The notes below the pieces were generated by a model. The model worked only from the letters and a program-made list of their open reading frames with translations, was not told the DNA's origin and did no database searches. A program made the translations under genes and the position numbers. A stretch of 64,000 nt of DNA, from positions 248,001 through 312,000 of the forward strand of contig NZ_SPQR01000004.1 in assembly GCF_004766055.1 (NCBI RefSeq). The letters are read 5' to 3'. Positions 28,534 to 36,339 of the stretch are shown piece by piece. Within the stretch, counting starts at the first letter, position 1. Each line of letters opens with the position of its first letter. Origin of the DNA: Desulfosporosinus sp. Sb-LF. GTDB taxonomy: Bacteria; Bacillota; Desulfitobacteriia; Desulfitobacteriales; Desulfitobacteriaceae.

Positions 28534-29316
28534 ATGAGCTACGGAAAACATTTGGCATTTAATAGGGATGGCAAGGTTGGTATTATAACTCTGGATAATG
28601 CTAAAGAATTCAATCTGGTAGGCACCGATTTCCTTTATGAATTAGAGGAAATCCAGAAGGAGATTAATGTCGATCGTGACCTAGGGGGAATCGTCATCAA
28701 TGCTAACGGAGATAACTTCTCGGCTGGAATTGACCTCAAGTTTTTGAAGGGTGTCAGTTCTCAATTTATCATGAATAATTTAGTTTGGTTGCAAAAGCTA
28801 TACTCATACTGGCAGGAACTGAATATACCGGTCATTGCTGCGATACAAGGTCTTTGCTATGGTTCCGCTACAGAACTAATTCTGGGCTGCGACTTCAGAA
28901 TCGCTGCTGATAATGCTAGATTTTCACTTCCCGAGGTTCGTTTTGGTTTAGCTCCTGATATGGGAGGTACTACCCGCTTAACCCATCTTGTTGGTATTGG
29001 CCAAGCTAAGCGTCTCATTATGGGATGTGAAGAGATCGATGCTCAGGAGGCCTTGAGAATTGGGTTGATCGAAATTTTGGTTAAGCCAGAAGAACTTAAC
29101 GAGCGTGCAATGAAACTAGCCCAAAAAATGGCTAGTTTACCTCCAGTAGGTATCCGTTTTGCTAAAAAAGGGATTAATATGGCCAATGAAAGCAGTGTTG
29201 GAGCAGCATTGCTTTTCGAACAAGCGCAATCAACGTTTTGCTGCGGTACGGACGATTTACGTGAAGGGGTTACCGCTTTTCTCGAAAAAAGAAAACCGGA
29301 GTTCAAAGGAAGATAG
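28534..29316 (+). CDS. Enoyl-CoA hydratase/isomerase family protein (crotonase)
   Basis: 260 residues. The oxyanion-hole segment NFSAGIDLKFL and the AIQGLCYGSATELILGCDFRIA core mark the crotonase fold. The acidic residues (Glu in SATEL, Glu in LPEVRFG, Asp in APDMGG) sit where dienoyl-CoA isomerases carry theirs, so delta3,5-delta2,4-dienoyl-CoA isomerase activity is possible as well as hydration. Monocistronic. The HdrD/EMO-like gene 5 kb away could take electrons from the same fatty-acid or aromatic-acid beta-oxidation, but that link is inference. Confidence 0.88.
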   Translation: MSYGKHLAFNRDGKVGIITLDNAKEFNLVGTDFLYELEEIQKEINVDRDLGGIVINANGDNFSAGIDLKFLKGVSSQFIMNNLVWLQKLYSYWQELNIPVIAAIQGLCYGSATELILGCDFRIAADNARFSLPEVRFGLAPDMGGTTRLTHLVGIGQAKRLIMGCEEIDAQEALRIGLIEILVKPEELNERAMKLAQKMASLPPVGIRFAKKGINMANESSVGAALLFEQAQSTFCCGTDDLREGVTAFLEKRKPEFKGR

Positions 29317-29357
29317 TTTTATACGCACAAAGGAAGGTTTTAAATCCCTTATCATTG

Positions 29358-30284
29358 TTACTTACTGTGGCTTATTGTATTCAAAAGCTTTTGATGAGTG
29401 TTTGCTATAACGGACATGATTGTCGGACCCATAACCACGAAAATAATCGCAACAAAGATCAGTGTGCAACCTAAAAGCCCTCTTGCTGTGATTGTTTCAC
29501 CCCATATCAAGATAGAAAATAGTAGCGCCAATGGAGCTTCTAACCCATAAAGCAACGCAGCTTTAGAAGAAGACGTGTATTTTTGGGCAATGTTTTGTAT
29601 GAGATAGGCGATGCACGTTCCTAGGATAATTGTGTAGATCAACGCACCCCAAACAAAACCGGGCACCTGGAAGGTCATCGATTCAAAGACTACGGAATAT
29701 CCCATACTTAGAATTCCGGTAAAAGCAATCTGGATAATGGTTAGATTATAAACATTATACCTTGGGGCATAATGCTCTACCGCAAGAATTTGTAAGGCAT
29801 AAAAAAACGCACAAACAAGTGAAAGTAAATCACCCTTATTTATCATAGAAATGTCATCCATCGAAATCGAAATCAAGCATAAACCAATAAAGGCTAAAAT
29901 TGCGCCGCCAATGGGCATCCATCCAACAAACTTCTTATGTAAGAATGAAACTAAGAAGGGAACAATCACGATATAAAATGTGGATATAAAGCCTGACTTT
30001 CCTGGGGTCGTATAAAGTAAACCGACTATCTGAGCAAGTGATCCGATAAAAAGGAAAATTCCAATAACACAACCCGCTCTTAATTCAGAGCGGGTTGTAG
30101 TTTTTAAGATCTTGAAGAAAAATACCCCAAGAATTGCCGCTGAAATAATATATCTCAACCCCGTAAATTCCATGGGCGGCATCAAACTTATAGAAAACTT
30201 CGTGAAAGTAAAATTTAAGCCCCATATCACGGCAGCGAGAATCAAAGCTAAATCAGCTAGTAAGAATTTGGATTGTTTTCCCAT
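29358..30284 (-). CDS. EamA/DMT-family transporter
   Basis: 308 residues with ten hydrophobic segments and the two EamA repeats (first with AAVIWGLNFTFTKFSI, second starting near LVCAFFYALQILAVE). These inner-membrane proteins export metabolites or amino acids by proton exchange; the substrate cannot be told. It is convergent with the crotonase gene, 41 bases apart. A second, different DMT transporter lies at 32.3 kb. Confidence 0.9.
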   Translation of the reverse strand: MGKQSKFLLADLALILAAVIWGLNFTFTKFSISLMPPMEFTGLRYIISAAILGVFFFKILKTTTRSELRAGCVIGIFLFIGSLAQIVGLLYTTPGKSGFISTFYIVIVPFLVSFLHKKFVGWMPIGGAILAFIGLCLISISMDDISMINKGDLLSLVCAFFYALQILAVEHYAPRYNVYNLTIIQIAFTGILSMGYSVVFESMTFQVPGFVWGALIYTIILGTCIAYLIQNIAQKYTSSSKAALLYGLEAPLALLFSILIWGETITARGLLGCTLIFVAIIFVVMGPTIMSVIANTHQKLLNTISHSK

Positions 30285-30668
30285 TTTTTCCTCCTAAATA
30301 ATGTTATAACATATACGGTATTTTCAAGAGTTACGACTATAGGTTGGGTTTTCACCCCTGATCTGAGCCTAGAGAATTTTCTCCTTTGGAACAGGAAATC
30401 TTTTTGTTGTTCGCCATGTTCTTTCACATTACTATATAGTTCTAGGTGCTAGTCTGATTTCCTACCCACTATCCCGAAAATCGACGAACTTTCATATCTA
30501 TGAAATAGGCATTTTAAATAAGGTGAACTCTTGTACGGAATATTCGTAATAGAAGGAAAGATGATACTCCCCTCTTGGCTCGAACTTGAGACGAAATGAC
30601 CTTTAGAACTATATAGGTTCCCAACGAATACTATGGTAAATAAAGGATATATCCAAAGGAGAGTTACT
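30285..30668. other. Intergenic region upstream of the small membrane protein operon
   Basis: About 385 bases. Divergent promoters are expected. The segment 30625-30650 (CTATATAGG ... GAATACTATGG) vaguely resembles a sporulation sigma-factor promoter but does not meet a strict consensus. The ribosome site AAAGGAGAG precedes 30669. Confidence 0.35.
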
Positions 30669-30797
30669 ATGATTGCTTGTGAAGATAGTGCTTTGTGGCT
30701 TATCCAAAGCTACTGGGTTATATGGCTGATATTCTCTGCCGTTGTTGCTATGTTTTTAGGTGGAGTCATTTTCAAAAACTATGAAGAAATTAAGTGA
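30669..30797 (+). CDS. 42-residue single-pass membrane protein
   Basis: ATG 30669 with AAAGGAG at ideal spacing and stop TGA 30795-30797. An N-terminal acidic stretch precedes a long hydrophobic segment (LIQSYWVIWLIFSAVVAMFL) and a charged KNYEEIK tail. It opens a run of four tightly spaced genes. I do not recognise it. Confidence 0.65.
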   Translation: MIACEDSALWLIQSYWVIWLIFSAVVAMFLGGVIFKNYEEIK

Positions 30798-30801
30798 TAG
30801 T

Positions 30802-31014
30802 ATGTCATACGGAAAGAATAATACCCCACGTTTTACAAAGGAAAAAGCTAACAACTCTAACCCTAACACTAAGTTTTGGGGAGTCTGGTTACCTGTGCCC
30901 ACCGTTCTCGCTATCATCGTTTCTCTCTTTTTCAATTGGCTAATAACGCAATCCGTTGGGTACGTTGAATCTCCGATTGAAAAAGCTGCGAAAAACATTA
31001 TTGAGGAATTTTAG
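30802..31014 (+). CDS. Small single-pass membrane protein of unknown function
   Basis: About 70 residues if it starts at ATG 30802, four bases after the preceding stop; in-frame ATG 30781 and GTG 30760 would overlap that gene. A polar Asn/Thr/Lys-rich N terminus is followed by one membrane segment (VPTVLAIIVSLFFNWLI) and an amphipathic charged tail. Its stop codon merges with the ribosome site of the next gene. Not recognised. Confidence 0.6.
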   Translation: MSYGKNNTPRFTKEKANNSNPNTKFWGVWLPVPTVLAIIVSLFFNWLITQSVGYVESPIEKAAKNIIEEF

Positions 31015-31027
31015 GGGGGGGTTGCTG

Positions 31028-31876
31028 ATGCGGCGCATTGAAACTAGCAATAAGTTGCTGAAGGCCCTCAATCAATATTTGCCCCCTCTCCTTTCACGCT
31101 GTCCTTCACCGGAACAACAAAGGCTTATTTACGAAAAATACTATCCGCTCATTCTCCAGCATGTACGCAAATTGTATTCCCAAAGTCTTAATCCCTTCTA
31201 CTTGTGTCCGGAGTCGATTCTGGTTTGGCTTATCATCCCACCTCATAACGCCATTGGAATTAGTTTGCTGGGGCTCCGCAAAATAGCGATTTATTGGCGA
31301 CAGCAAATTGAACCGAATGAAACCATTTTTTTACTGTTTAAGATCATAGATTTGCATGTGCCCTTTCCCGTAATGTTGTTCATAATGTTTGCAAGCATTG
31401 GACTAATTATCACGGATGGTGCGAATCGACTTGTGAAAGCAGCGCAAATGCAATCGGAAGAAATTTTAGGCGACATTAAAGAAACCTTAAATAAGTTATC
31501 TGATGTAACGGAGGATTTCCAACAGTCTATTGAAACTTTGAAAACCCTAAAAAATACCCAAAGAGCTCGCCAATTACTTGATCCTTTTAATATAACCCCA
31601 CGCATGTCTGTCTTTTTCCCAATCTATGACAACCATACCACCTTAGGAATACTCTTAATTGATTTTAGACATCTGGAAGTGACTCTTAAGCAGTCCTTAG
31701 AACCCAATGAAACAATTGTTGGTCTAATTCGCTCTGTTGACATTTACAGTCCTTTTCCACTCCCGATTATGGTCATGTTACTATCGATGGGTCTTTTCTT
31801 AGTGAGCAAAATTCAAGAACTGAATCAAGCAACGCGTGAGGAAGTATTAAGTGACGTAAAACGAAGTATACCCTAA
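31028..31876 (+). CDS. Unrecognised membrane protein with an internal duplication
   Basis: 282 residues from ATG 31028, six bases after a very strong GGGGGGGG site. Two halves repeat: residues ~62-154 and ~191-282 share EPNETI (95-100, 225-230), PFP (112-114, 242-244), a hydrophobic segment right after it, and an EE-L-D-K end; the offset is a constant 130 residues. Each repeat has a soluble alpha/beta part, then one membrane helix, then a charged helix. The spacer (~155-190) is predicted coiled coil. No family is recalled. The operon with three tiny membrane proteins suggests a membrane complex. Confidence 0.75.
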   Translation: MRRIETSNKLLKALNQYLPPLLSRCPSPEQQRLIYEKYYPLILQHVRKLYSQSLNPFYLCPESILVWLIIPPHNAIGISLLGLRKIAIYWRQQIEPNETIFLLFKIIDLHVPFPVMLFIMFASIGLIITDGANRLVKAAQMQSEEILGDIKETLNKLSDVTEDFQQSIETLKTLKNTQRARQLLDPFNITPRMSVFFPIYDNHTTLGILLIDFRHLEVTLKQSLEPNETIVGLIRSVDIYSPFPLPIMVMLLSMGLFLVSKIQELNQATREEVLSDVKRSIP

Positions 31877-31903
31877 TGCAAAACGATGATAGGGGTGGTC
31901 AAC

Positions 31904-32065
31904 ATGTCATTCGAATATCTTTGGGCCCATGGTACAACCTTAGGCATTCAACCTTTTCCTTATTTTGCGCCAATGGCATCATTAGGTGTCTTCCTTTTTA
32001 TCGTCTACATTATCACTGCAGTACAACAAGTGTTGGAAAACCCGAACCAGCACCTTTTATGGTAA
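31904..32065 (+). CDS. 53-residue single-pass membrane protein
   Basis: ATG 31904 with AGGGGTGG ahead, stop TAA 32063-32065, 27 bases after the duplicated-domain gene. One hydrophobic segment (FAPMASLGVFLFIVYIITAV) and a short polar tail ending in HLLW. A longer overlapping frame from 31876 lacks a ribosome site. It closes the operon. Confidence 0.6.
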   Translation: MSFEYLWAHGTTLGIQPFPYFAPMASLGVFLFIVYIITAVQQVLENPNQHLLW

Positions 32066-32094
32066 GCGCCACGAATTCATTAAAGCTTCCTTTG

Positions 32095-32140
32095 AAAAAT
32101 CCCTCGGGCCTTTCTTTATTAAGGGTTCAGGGATTTTTAT
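32095..32140 (+). terminator. Probable terminator of the small membrane protein operon
   Basis: 10-bp stem 32095-32104 with 32129-32138, the 3' arm ending in five T residues. Confidence 0.5.
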
Positions 32141-32265
32141 ATTCGATAGTTTGCATTTCGCAACAGCTAAATGAAAAGCCCTATCGATTCTATTCAGAGA
32201 TCCCCTTTTCTAATTGCCCATAAAGGGTTAAAATATATTAATTACTTAGATATAAGGAGCACACA

Positions 32266-33219
32266 ATGCAACAATCACAGATTGTACATCCTCAAAGCAA
32301 CCGAGTCAAGGCTTATTTACTCACACTCCTTTCCTCACTGATTTATGGTGGAAACGTCATCGCTGGTCGACTAATTGCTGGGCATGTTCCACCGTTTACT
32401 TTGTCTGCCATTCGAGCGGTATTAGCTCTTATTATCCTTCTACCATTAGCCTGGCCCCAGATGAAAACCGCTCCTAAACCTAATAAATCAGAATTTCTAC
32501 AACTCATCGTAGTGAGTCTCTTAGGAATTACGGTCCCCTACGTTTCATTACTACTAGGTTTGCAGCACACAACCGGGACAAATGCCTCTGTTATTTTCGC
32601 AACACTTCCAGCTGTCACGAATACTTTATTGTTTCTTCTTTATAAGCTGAAACCTTCTAGATTTCAAGTATTAGGCATGATTACTTCCTTTTTAGGTCTA
32701 GTGATCGTATTTACCCAAGGCTCACTCCTACACTTACTGACGTTCAAATTAGGACGTGGCGAGTTATTTCTATTCCTCAACGTTCTATGTATAGGATTGT
32801 TCAATCTAATGGGGCAAAACATTATGAAAAAATTCTCTTCCCTCGTCACAAGTGTTTATGCCCTGATTTCCGCATCGATCATGTTGATTCCAGTGGGAGC
32901 TTGGCAACTTAGATCATCCGGATGGAACGTTTCCATGTCAGATTGGTTAATTATTATGTATATGGGTTTCCTAGCAGCTGGGGTGGCCTTTTTTCTTAAT
33001 CTTTACGGTATTAACAAGATAGGAAGTTCCAAAGTTTCGATACTTAATAATATGCAACATGTATTTAGCGTTACCCTGAGTGTTATTATACTCAACGAAT
33101 CCTTGGCACTCTATCATTGGATTGGATTGACCTTAGTGGTGTCTGGGGTGGTTCTTTCCTTATCGAAGCTTTCTAAGAAAGGAACTCCCTACCTGATTAG
33201 ACAGCGGCAAAAAGCTTAG
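32266..33219 (+). CDS. EamA/DMT-family transporter
   Basis: 317 residues, ten transmembrane segments in two EamA repeats (LLSSLIYGGNVIAGRLIAG; LNVLCIGLFNLMGQNIMK). The N terminus has a short polar leader before the first helix. ATG 32266 follows TAAGGAG. It is a probable exporter; the sequence does not show the substrate. It is only distantly similar to the DMT protein at 29.4 kb. Confidence 0.9.
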   Translation: MQQSQIVHPQSNRVKAYLLTLLSSLIYGGNVIAGRLIAGHVPPFTLSAIRAVLALIILLPLAWPQMKTAPKPNKSEFLQLIVVSLLGITVPYVSLLLGLQHTTGTNASVIFATLPAVTNTLLFLLYKLKPSRFQVLGMITSFLGLVIVFTQGSLLHLLTFKLGRGELFLFLNVLCIGLFNLMGQNIMKKFSSLVTSVYALISASIMLIPVGAWQLRSSGWNVSMSDWLIIMYMGFLAAGVAFFLNLYGINKIGSSKVSILNNMQHVFSVTLSVIILNESLALYHWIGLTLVVSGVVLSLSKLSKKGTPYLIRQRQKA

Positions 33220-33313
33220 CCTACCTGGAATCGGACATCCTTTCACCATTGCTCAAACATTAGCATAGCATAGATTAGAACAAGCCAAATCTAAGCTAAG
33301 GTGGTGAAACTTT

Positions 33314-33406
33314 ATGTCAACAGTATTCCCTTTCCTTTCATTCGTTGTCGTGCGTAGCTTAATACTAGCGCTGATTGTATTTATCGCTGCGGTAATATTA
33401 TTCTAA
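33314..33406 (+). CDS. 30-residue hydrophobic peptide
   Basis: ATG 33314 with AAGGTGGTG at good spacing and TAA at 33404. Nearly the whole peptide is one membrane helix (LILALIVFIAAVILF end). The C-terminal pattern resembles the spore-type small membrane peptides at 42.3 and 58.1 kb. A strong hairpin follows. Confidence 0.5.
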   Translation: MSTVFPFLSFVVVRSLILALIVFIAAVILF

Positions 33407-33455
33407 TTCGAGAAATTTCCTCACATTTAGGCGTTCAGGGAGTGCAGTACGAATA

Positions 33456-33490
33456 CTAGAGGAGGCTCGCTAAGTGCGAGCCTCCTCTAG
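33456..33490. terminator. 15-bp perfect hairpin between convergent units
   Basis: Arms 33456-33470 and 33476-33490, 5-base loop. No immediate T tract on either strand. It lies between the 30-residue ORF and the convergent MoaD-like gene and probably acts as a bidirectional terminator or RNA end. Confidence 0.6.
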
Positions 33491-33538
33491 TAAGTGAATT
33501 ATATATTTTCATTAAGTACTACAATAAGACTTTCTCCT

Positions 33539-33763
33539 TTACATGCCGCCGACCGGCGGGGAAAAGGCAACTGTATCTTGGTCTTGTAGAACCTGTTCAA
33601 ATTCCGCCTGACGATTGTTAACCATACATATGGCGACTCTTTCTTCGGGGAGATTGTGCTTATTGATGATATCAATCACACGGCTGTTTTCTTCTAGCTG
33701 AGTCGCTTTTTCTTCAAATCGTCCTTCTCGAAAATCTCCAAAGAGTTTTACATTAACTTCCAA
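33539..33763 (-). CDS. MoaD/ThiS-family small sulfur-carrier-like protein
   Basis: 74 residues with the beta-grasp pattern and end of MoaD/ThiS proteins (DTVAFSPPVGG). It differs in having a Met after the GlyGly, so the terminal Gly needed for adenylation is not exposed unless processed. TTG 33763 follows AAGGGGGC. It lies 64 bases downstream of the aldehyde:ferredoxin oxidoreductase gene, a common pairing. It may help build the tungstopterin or act as a protein tag; this is inference. Confidence 0.85.
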   Translation of the reverse strand: MEVNVKLFGDFREGRFEEKATQLEENSRVIDIINKHNLPEERVAICMVNNRQAEFEQVLQDQDTVAFSPPVGGM

Positions 33764-33827
33764 CGTTTAGCCCCCTTATCAAACTCATTTTTGCATGATG
33801 GCGTTTAGTTATGATTTAACGAGACAC

Positions 33828-35552
33828 CTAAAAATTAAAAACCTGATCGAGCTCTTCACCGGAAAAATCCCATGTAGCATTATGTGGAGGCACTGGTTCG
33901 CTGAAGAATTCTGGTAAGCGATCATCCTTATTGGTAAATCCAGCAGCTTCATTGAAAGCCCTCTCCGTTTTAAGCACAAAGCGCCCCATATTAAACCAGT
34001 CGTCCACGGACCAACTAGTTCCATACTGGGCGTTAATCATCTCGATTACGGCATGAGACACCGGTTCAGAGTCCAGAATAGCAAAGGCAGTGAAAACGCA
34101 GAGGCCCGCACTATCAATGGCCGCAGTCGCGATTTGCAAATTTCGCGACAGTTCAATCTGCCCATCTTTAGCTAATGGGTCAGTGTGACCACCTACATTC
34201 AAAATATTCGAAGTCACTGAGTACCCTGCTGTATGATCGGCCCCCATCGTCGTAGTAGCATAGGTTACACCAATACCCTTTACAGATCGTGGGTCATAAG
34301 CCGGCATGCTTTGACGTTTCACCGTAGGAATTCGAGTCACTCCAAACGCTTTTCCGGTGAAATCAGCTCCATTGCCCAGAATGCGGCCAAGTGGGGTGCC
34401 TTCTTTAATTTCTTCTTTAAATAATTTTAAAATACCCTTACCATCACCCCAGGGAAGGATCCCAGCTTCCATAGCTACCATCATGGTTCCCGCAGTTTCA
34501 ATGGTATCAATGCCGATGTCATCACAAATCTGATCGATATTAGCAATAATATCCAGATCATCGACGGTACAGCCCGCCCCAAATCCCCAAATTGTCTCAT
34601 ATTCAAAACCAGAGGTGAGGTATTTTTTATCTTTGTCATTGTAAGTCTGGGAGCAACGAATGACACAACCGACATGACATCCATGAGTGGGATCTCCCTC
34701 TCTGCTCATAATCGTGTCATACATGGTTTCGCCACAGATCTTCTCGGCTCCATCGAATTGACCCATCCTGAAGTTCTTGGTTGGCAGTCCACCAGCCTCG
34801 TTAAGAATGTTAACTAAGACATTCGTTCCATATTTTGGTAGGGCATTACCGCTGACAGGATGACTGAGCAATCCCTTATTGAAAAGTTGCGCAGAGTGTT
34901 TGAATTTCCCCTTGTCAAGTATCTGAATTCCTTCCCCGTCGTTATCATCTAGCGTTATGTACTTTATCCGTTTAGAACTCATCACAGCGCCAAGTCCGCC
35001 ACGCCCTAAGCTACGAATATGCCCTTTAGGATCTTTAACTGAAATATTCGCAGCAAGCATTTTATGCTCTCCAGCTTGCCCAATGGTCAAGACTCCCGTA
35101 TTTTCTCCATATCTAGCGGTTAGGGTATGGATTACTTCATAATTGCCTTTGCCCAAAAGTTCAGTCTCTTCTTTGATTTTTACCCCGTCTTTATGAACGT
35201 GGAGACTATACCATTGATCTCCTTCTGGAATCTCTTCAATGATTAAAGCTTTTACCCCAAGCTTCGCTAATCTTTGAGCCGCCGTTCCACCGGAGTTGCA
35301 CTCTTTGATTCCACCTGTCAAAGGACTCTTTGCACCTGCAGATAATCGTCCTGAATTAGCGGCCATAGTACCCGCAAACAACCCTGGTGCAAAGACTAAT
35401 TTGTTTTTATTGCCCAGAGGGTGACAGGCCGGCTCTACCTCTTTGGCTACAATGACGGAAGTCAACCCTCGGCCCCCTAGCAGCTTCCACTCCTCAGGTA
35501 CTTCCTCAGCCACAAACGAGAGATTTGACATGTTAACACGATAAATTTTCAC
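33828..35552 (-). CDS. aor: Aldehyde:ferredoxin oxidoreductase (tungstopterin enzyme)
   Basis: 574 residues, slightly short of the archaeal enzyme (605). N-terminal AOR domain with NSGRLSAGAKSPLTGG and RGGLGAVMSSKRIK pterin contacts; 4Fe-4S ligands in GCHVGCVIRC (spacing CxxxCxxxC) and the distal AIDSAGLC (DxxGLC). It oxidises aldehydes to carboxylates with ferredoxin, or runs in reverse. GTG 35552 has GGAGGG ahead. It lies 58 bases after the hydrogenase cytochrome gene, with no terminator seen, so read-through from the hydrogenase operon is possible. The MoaD-like gene follows. Confidence 0.92.
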   Translation of the reverse strand: MKIYRVNMSNLSFVAEEVPEEWKLLGGRGLTSVIVAKEVEPACHPLGNKNKLVFAPGLFAGTMAANSGRLSAGAKSPLTGGIKECNSGGTAAQRLAKLGVKALIIEEIPEGDQWYSLHVHKDGVKIKEETELLGKGNYEVIHTLTARYGENTGVLTIGQAGEHKMLAANISVKDPKGHIRSLGRGGLGAVMSSKRIKYITLDDNDGEGIQILDKGKFKHSAQLFNKGLLSHPVSGNALPKYGTNVLVNILNEAGGLPTKNFRMGQFDGAEKICGETMYDTIMSREGDPTHGCHVGCVIRCSQTYNDKDKKYLTSGFEYETIWGFGAGCTVDDLDIIANIDQICDDIGIDTIETAGTMMVAMEAGILPWGDGKGILKLFKEEIKEGTPLGRILGNGADFTGKAFGVTRIPTVKRQSMPAYDPRSVKGIGVTYATTTMGADHTAGYSVTSNILNVGGHTDPLAKDGQIELSRNLQIATAAIDSAGLCVFTAFAILDSEPVSHAVIEMINAQYGTSWSVDDWFNMGRFVLKTERAFNEAAGFTNKDDRLPEFFSEPVPPHNATWDFSGEELDQVFNF

Positions 35553-35610
35553 GAATACACCCTCCAGAGACCTAAATTTTGTGAATTCCAGCCAGCTTCA
35601 CATAGACATA

Positions 35611-36321
35611 TTATTTGACATGAGACTTCTTATTATTCAAAGCATCATCCTTCTTAATTCCCTCAGAATTGACCAATTCGAATTTATAGCCATTAAGCAT
35701 GGAAGACACAGTACCATCATCATCTAAAATATCCTGTCTAAAGACCATGTATAAATGCCCCAAGACGAAGATGGAAAATCCCCAGGATATCAAACGATGC
35801 AAACTTCTAACTTGATATTCTCCACCCAAGCCTGGGACAATCCACCCCAATAAACTTTGCCAAATTCCCTGAGGATCCCCACCCCCTCGCATGGTTAAAC
35901 CCGTTAAAATCATCATACATCCCCCGAGCCATACGAAAATAAAGTACATTAACTGAGCGATCGAATTATGCCCTGCATTAAGTGAATGTTCCTTACTAAT
36001 AAAGCAATAATATCGGACTGTTTTTAACGCATCGCGCAAAAAACCTGGTCGCCAAAATCCAAATCTAGCGTAATCGTTTCCTGCCCAAAACCAATAAGCT
36101 CGGAACATCAAATTCGCACTAAAAACAAAGGATGTAATGCCATGCCAAAATCGTACCCTTCCCATCACAAAATGCAGGGTAGCCTCACCCTGCGGCGCTA
36201 AAACAGGGTGGGCAATATAGAGCCCTGTTATAAAGAGAATCGTGATTGCCAAAGCATTTATCCAGTGAAATAGCCGCACTGGAAGCTGCCAAACATAAAT
36301 AGGACTTCTCAATGAATTCAT
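35611..36321 (-). CDS. hyaC: NiFe hydrogenase b-type cytochrome subunit
   Basis: 236 residues, four transmembrane segments and heme-binding histidines including HWINALAI near the N terminus and HRLISWGFSIFVLGHLYMVF near the C terminus. It anchors the group 1 uptake hydrogenase and passes electrons to the menaquinone pool. It starts at ATG 36321, 18 bases after the large subunit stop, in the order small-large-cytochrome. Confidence 0.93.
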   Translation of the reverse strand: MNSLRSPIYVWQLPVRLFHWINALAITILFITGLYIAHPVLAPQGEATLHFVMGRVRFWHGITSFVFSANLMFRAYWFWAGNDYARFGFWRPGFLRDALKTVRYYCFISKEHSLNAGHNSIAQLMYFIFVWLGGCMMILTGLTMRGGGDPQGIWQSLLGWIVPGLGGEYQVRSLHRLISWGFSIFVLGHLYMVFRQDILDDDGTVSSMLNGYKFELVNSEGIKKDDALNNKKSHVK

Positions 36322-36339
36322 AGAACATCCCTTCCTTTT

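Noticed and set aside
31876-32223. 115-codon frame after the duplicated-domain gene
   Set aside because: It lacks a ribosome site; the overlapping 53-codon frame from 31904 has a good one and a clean membrane helix.
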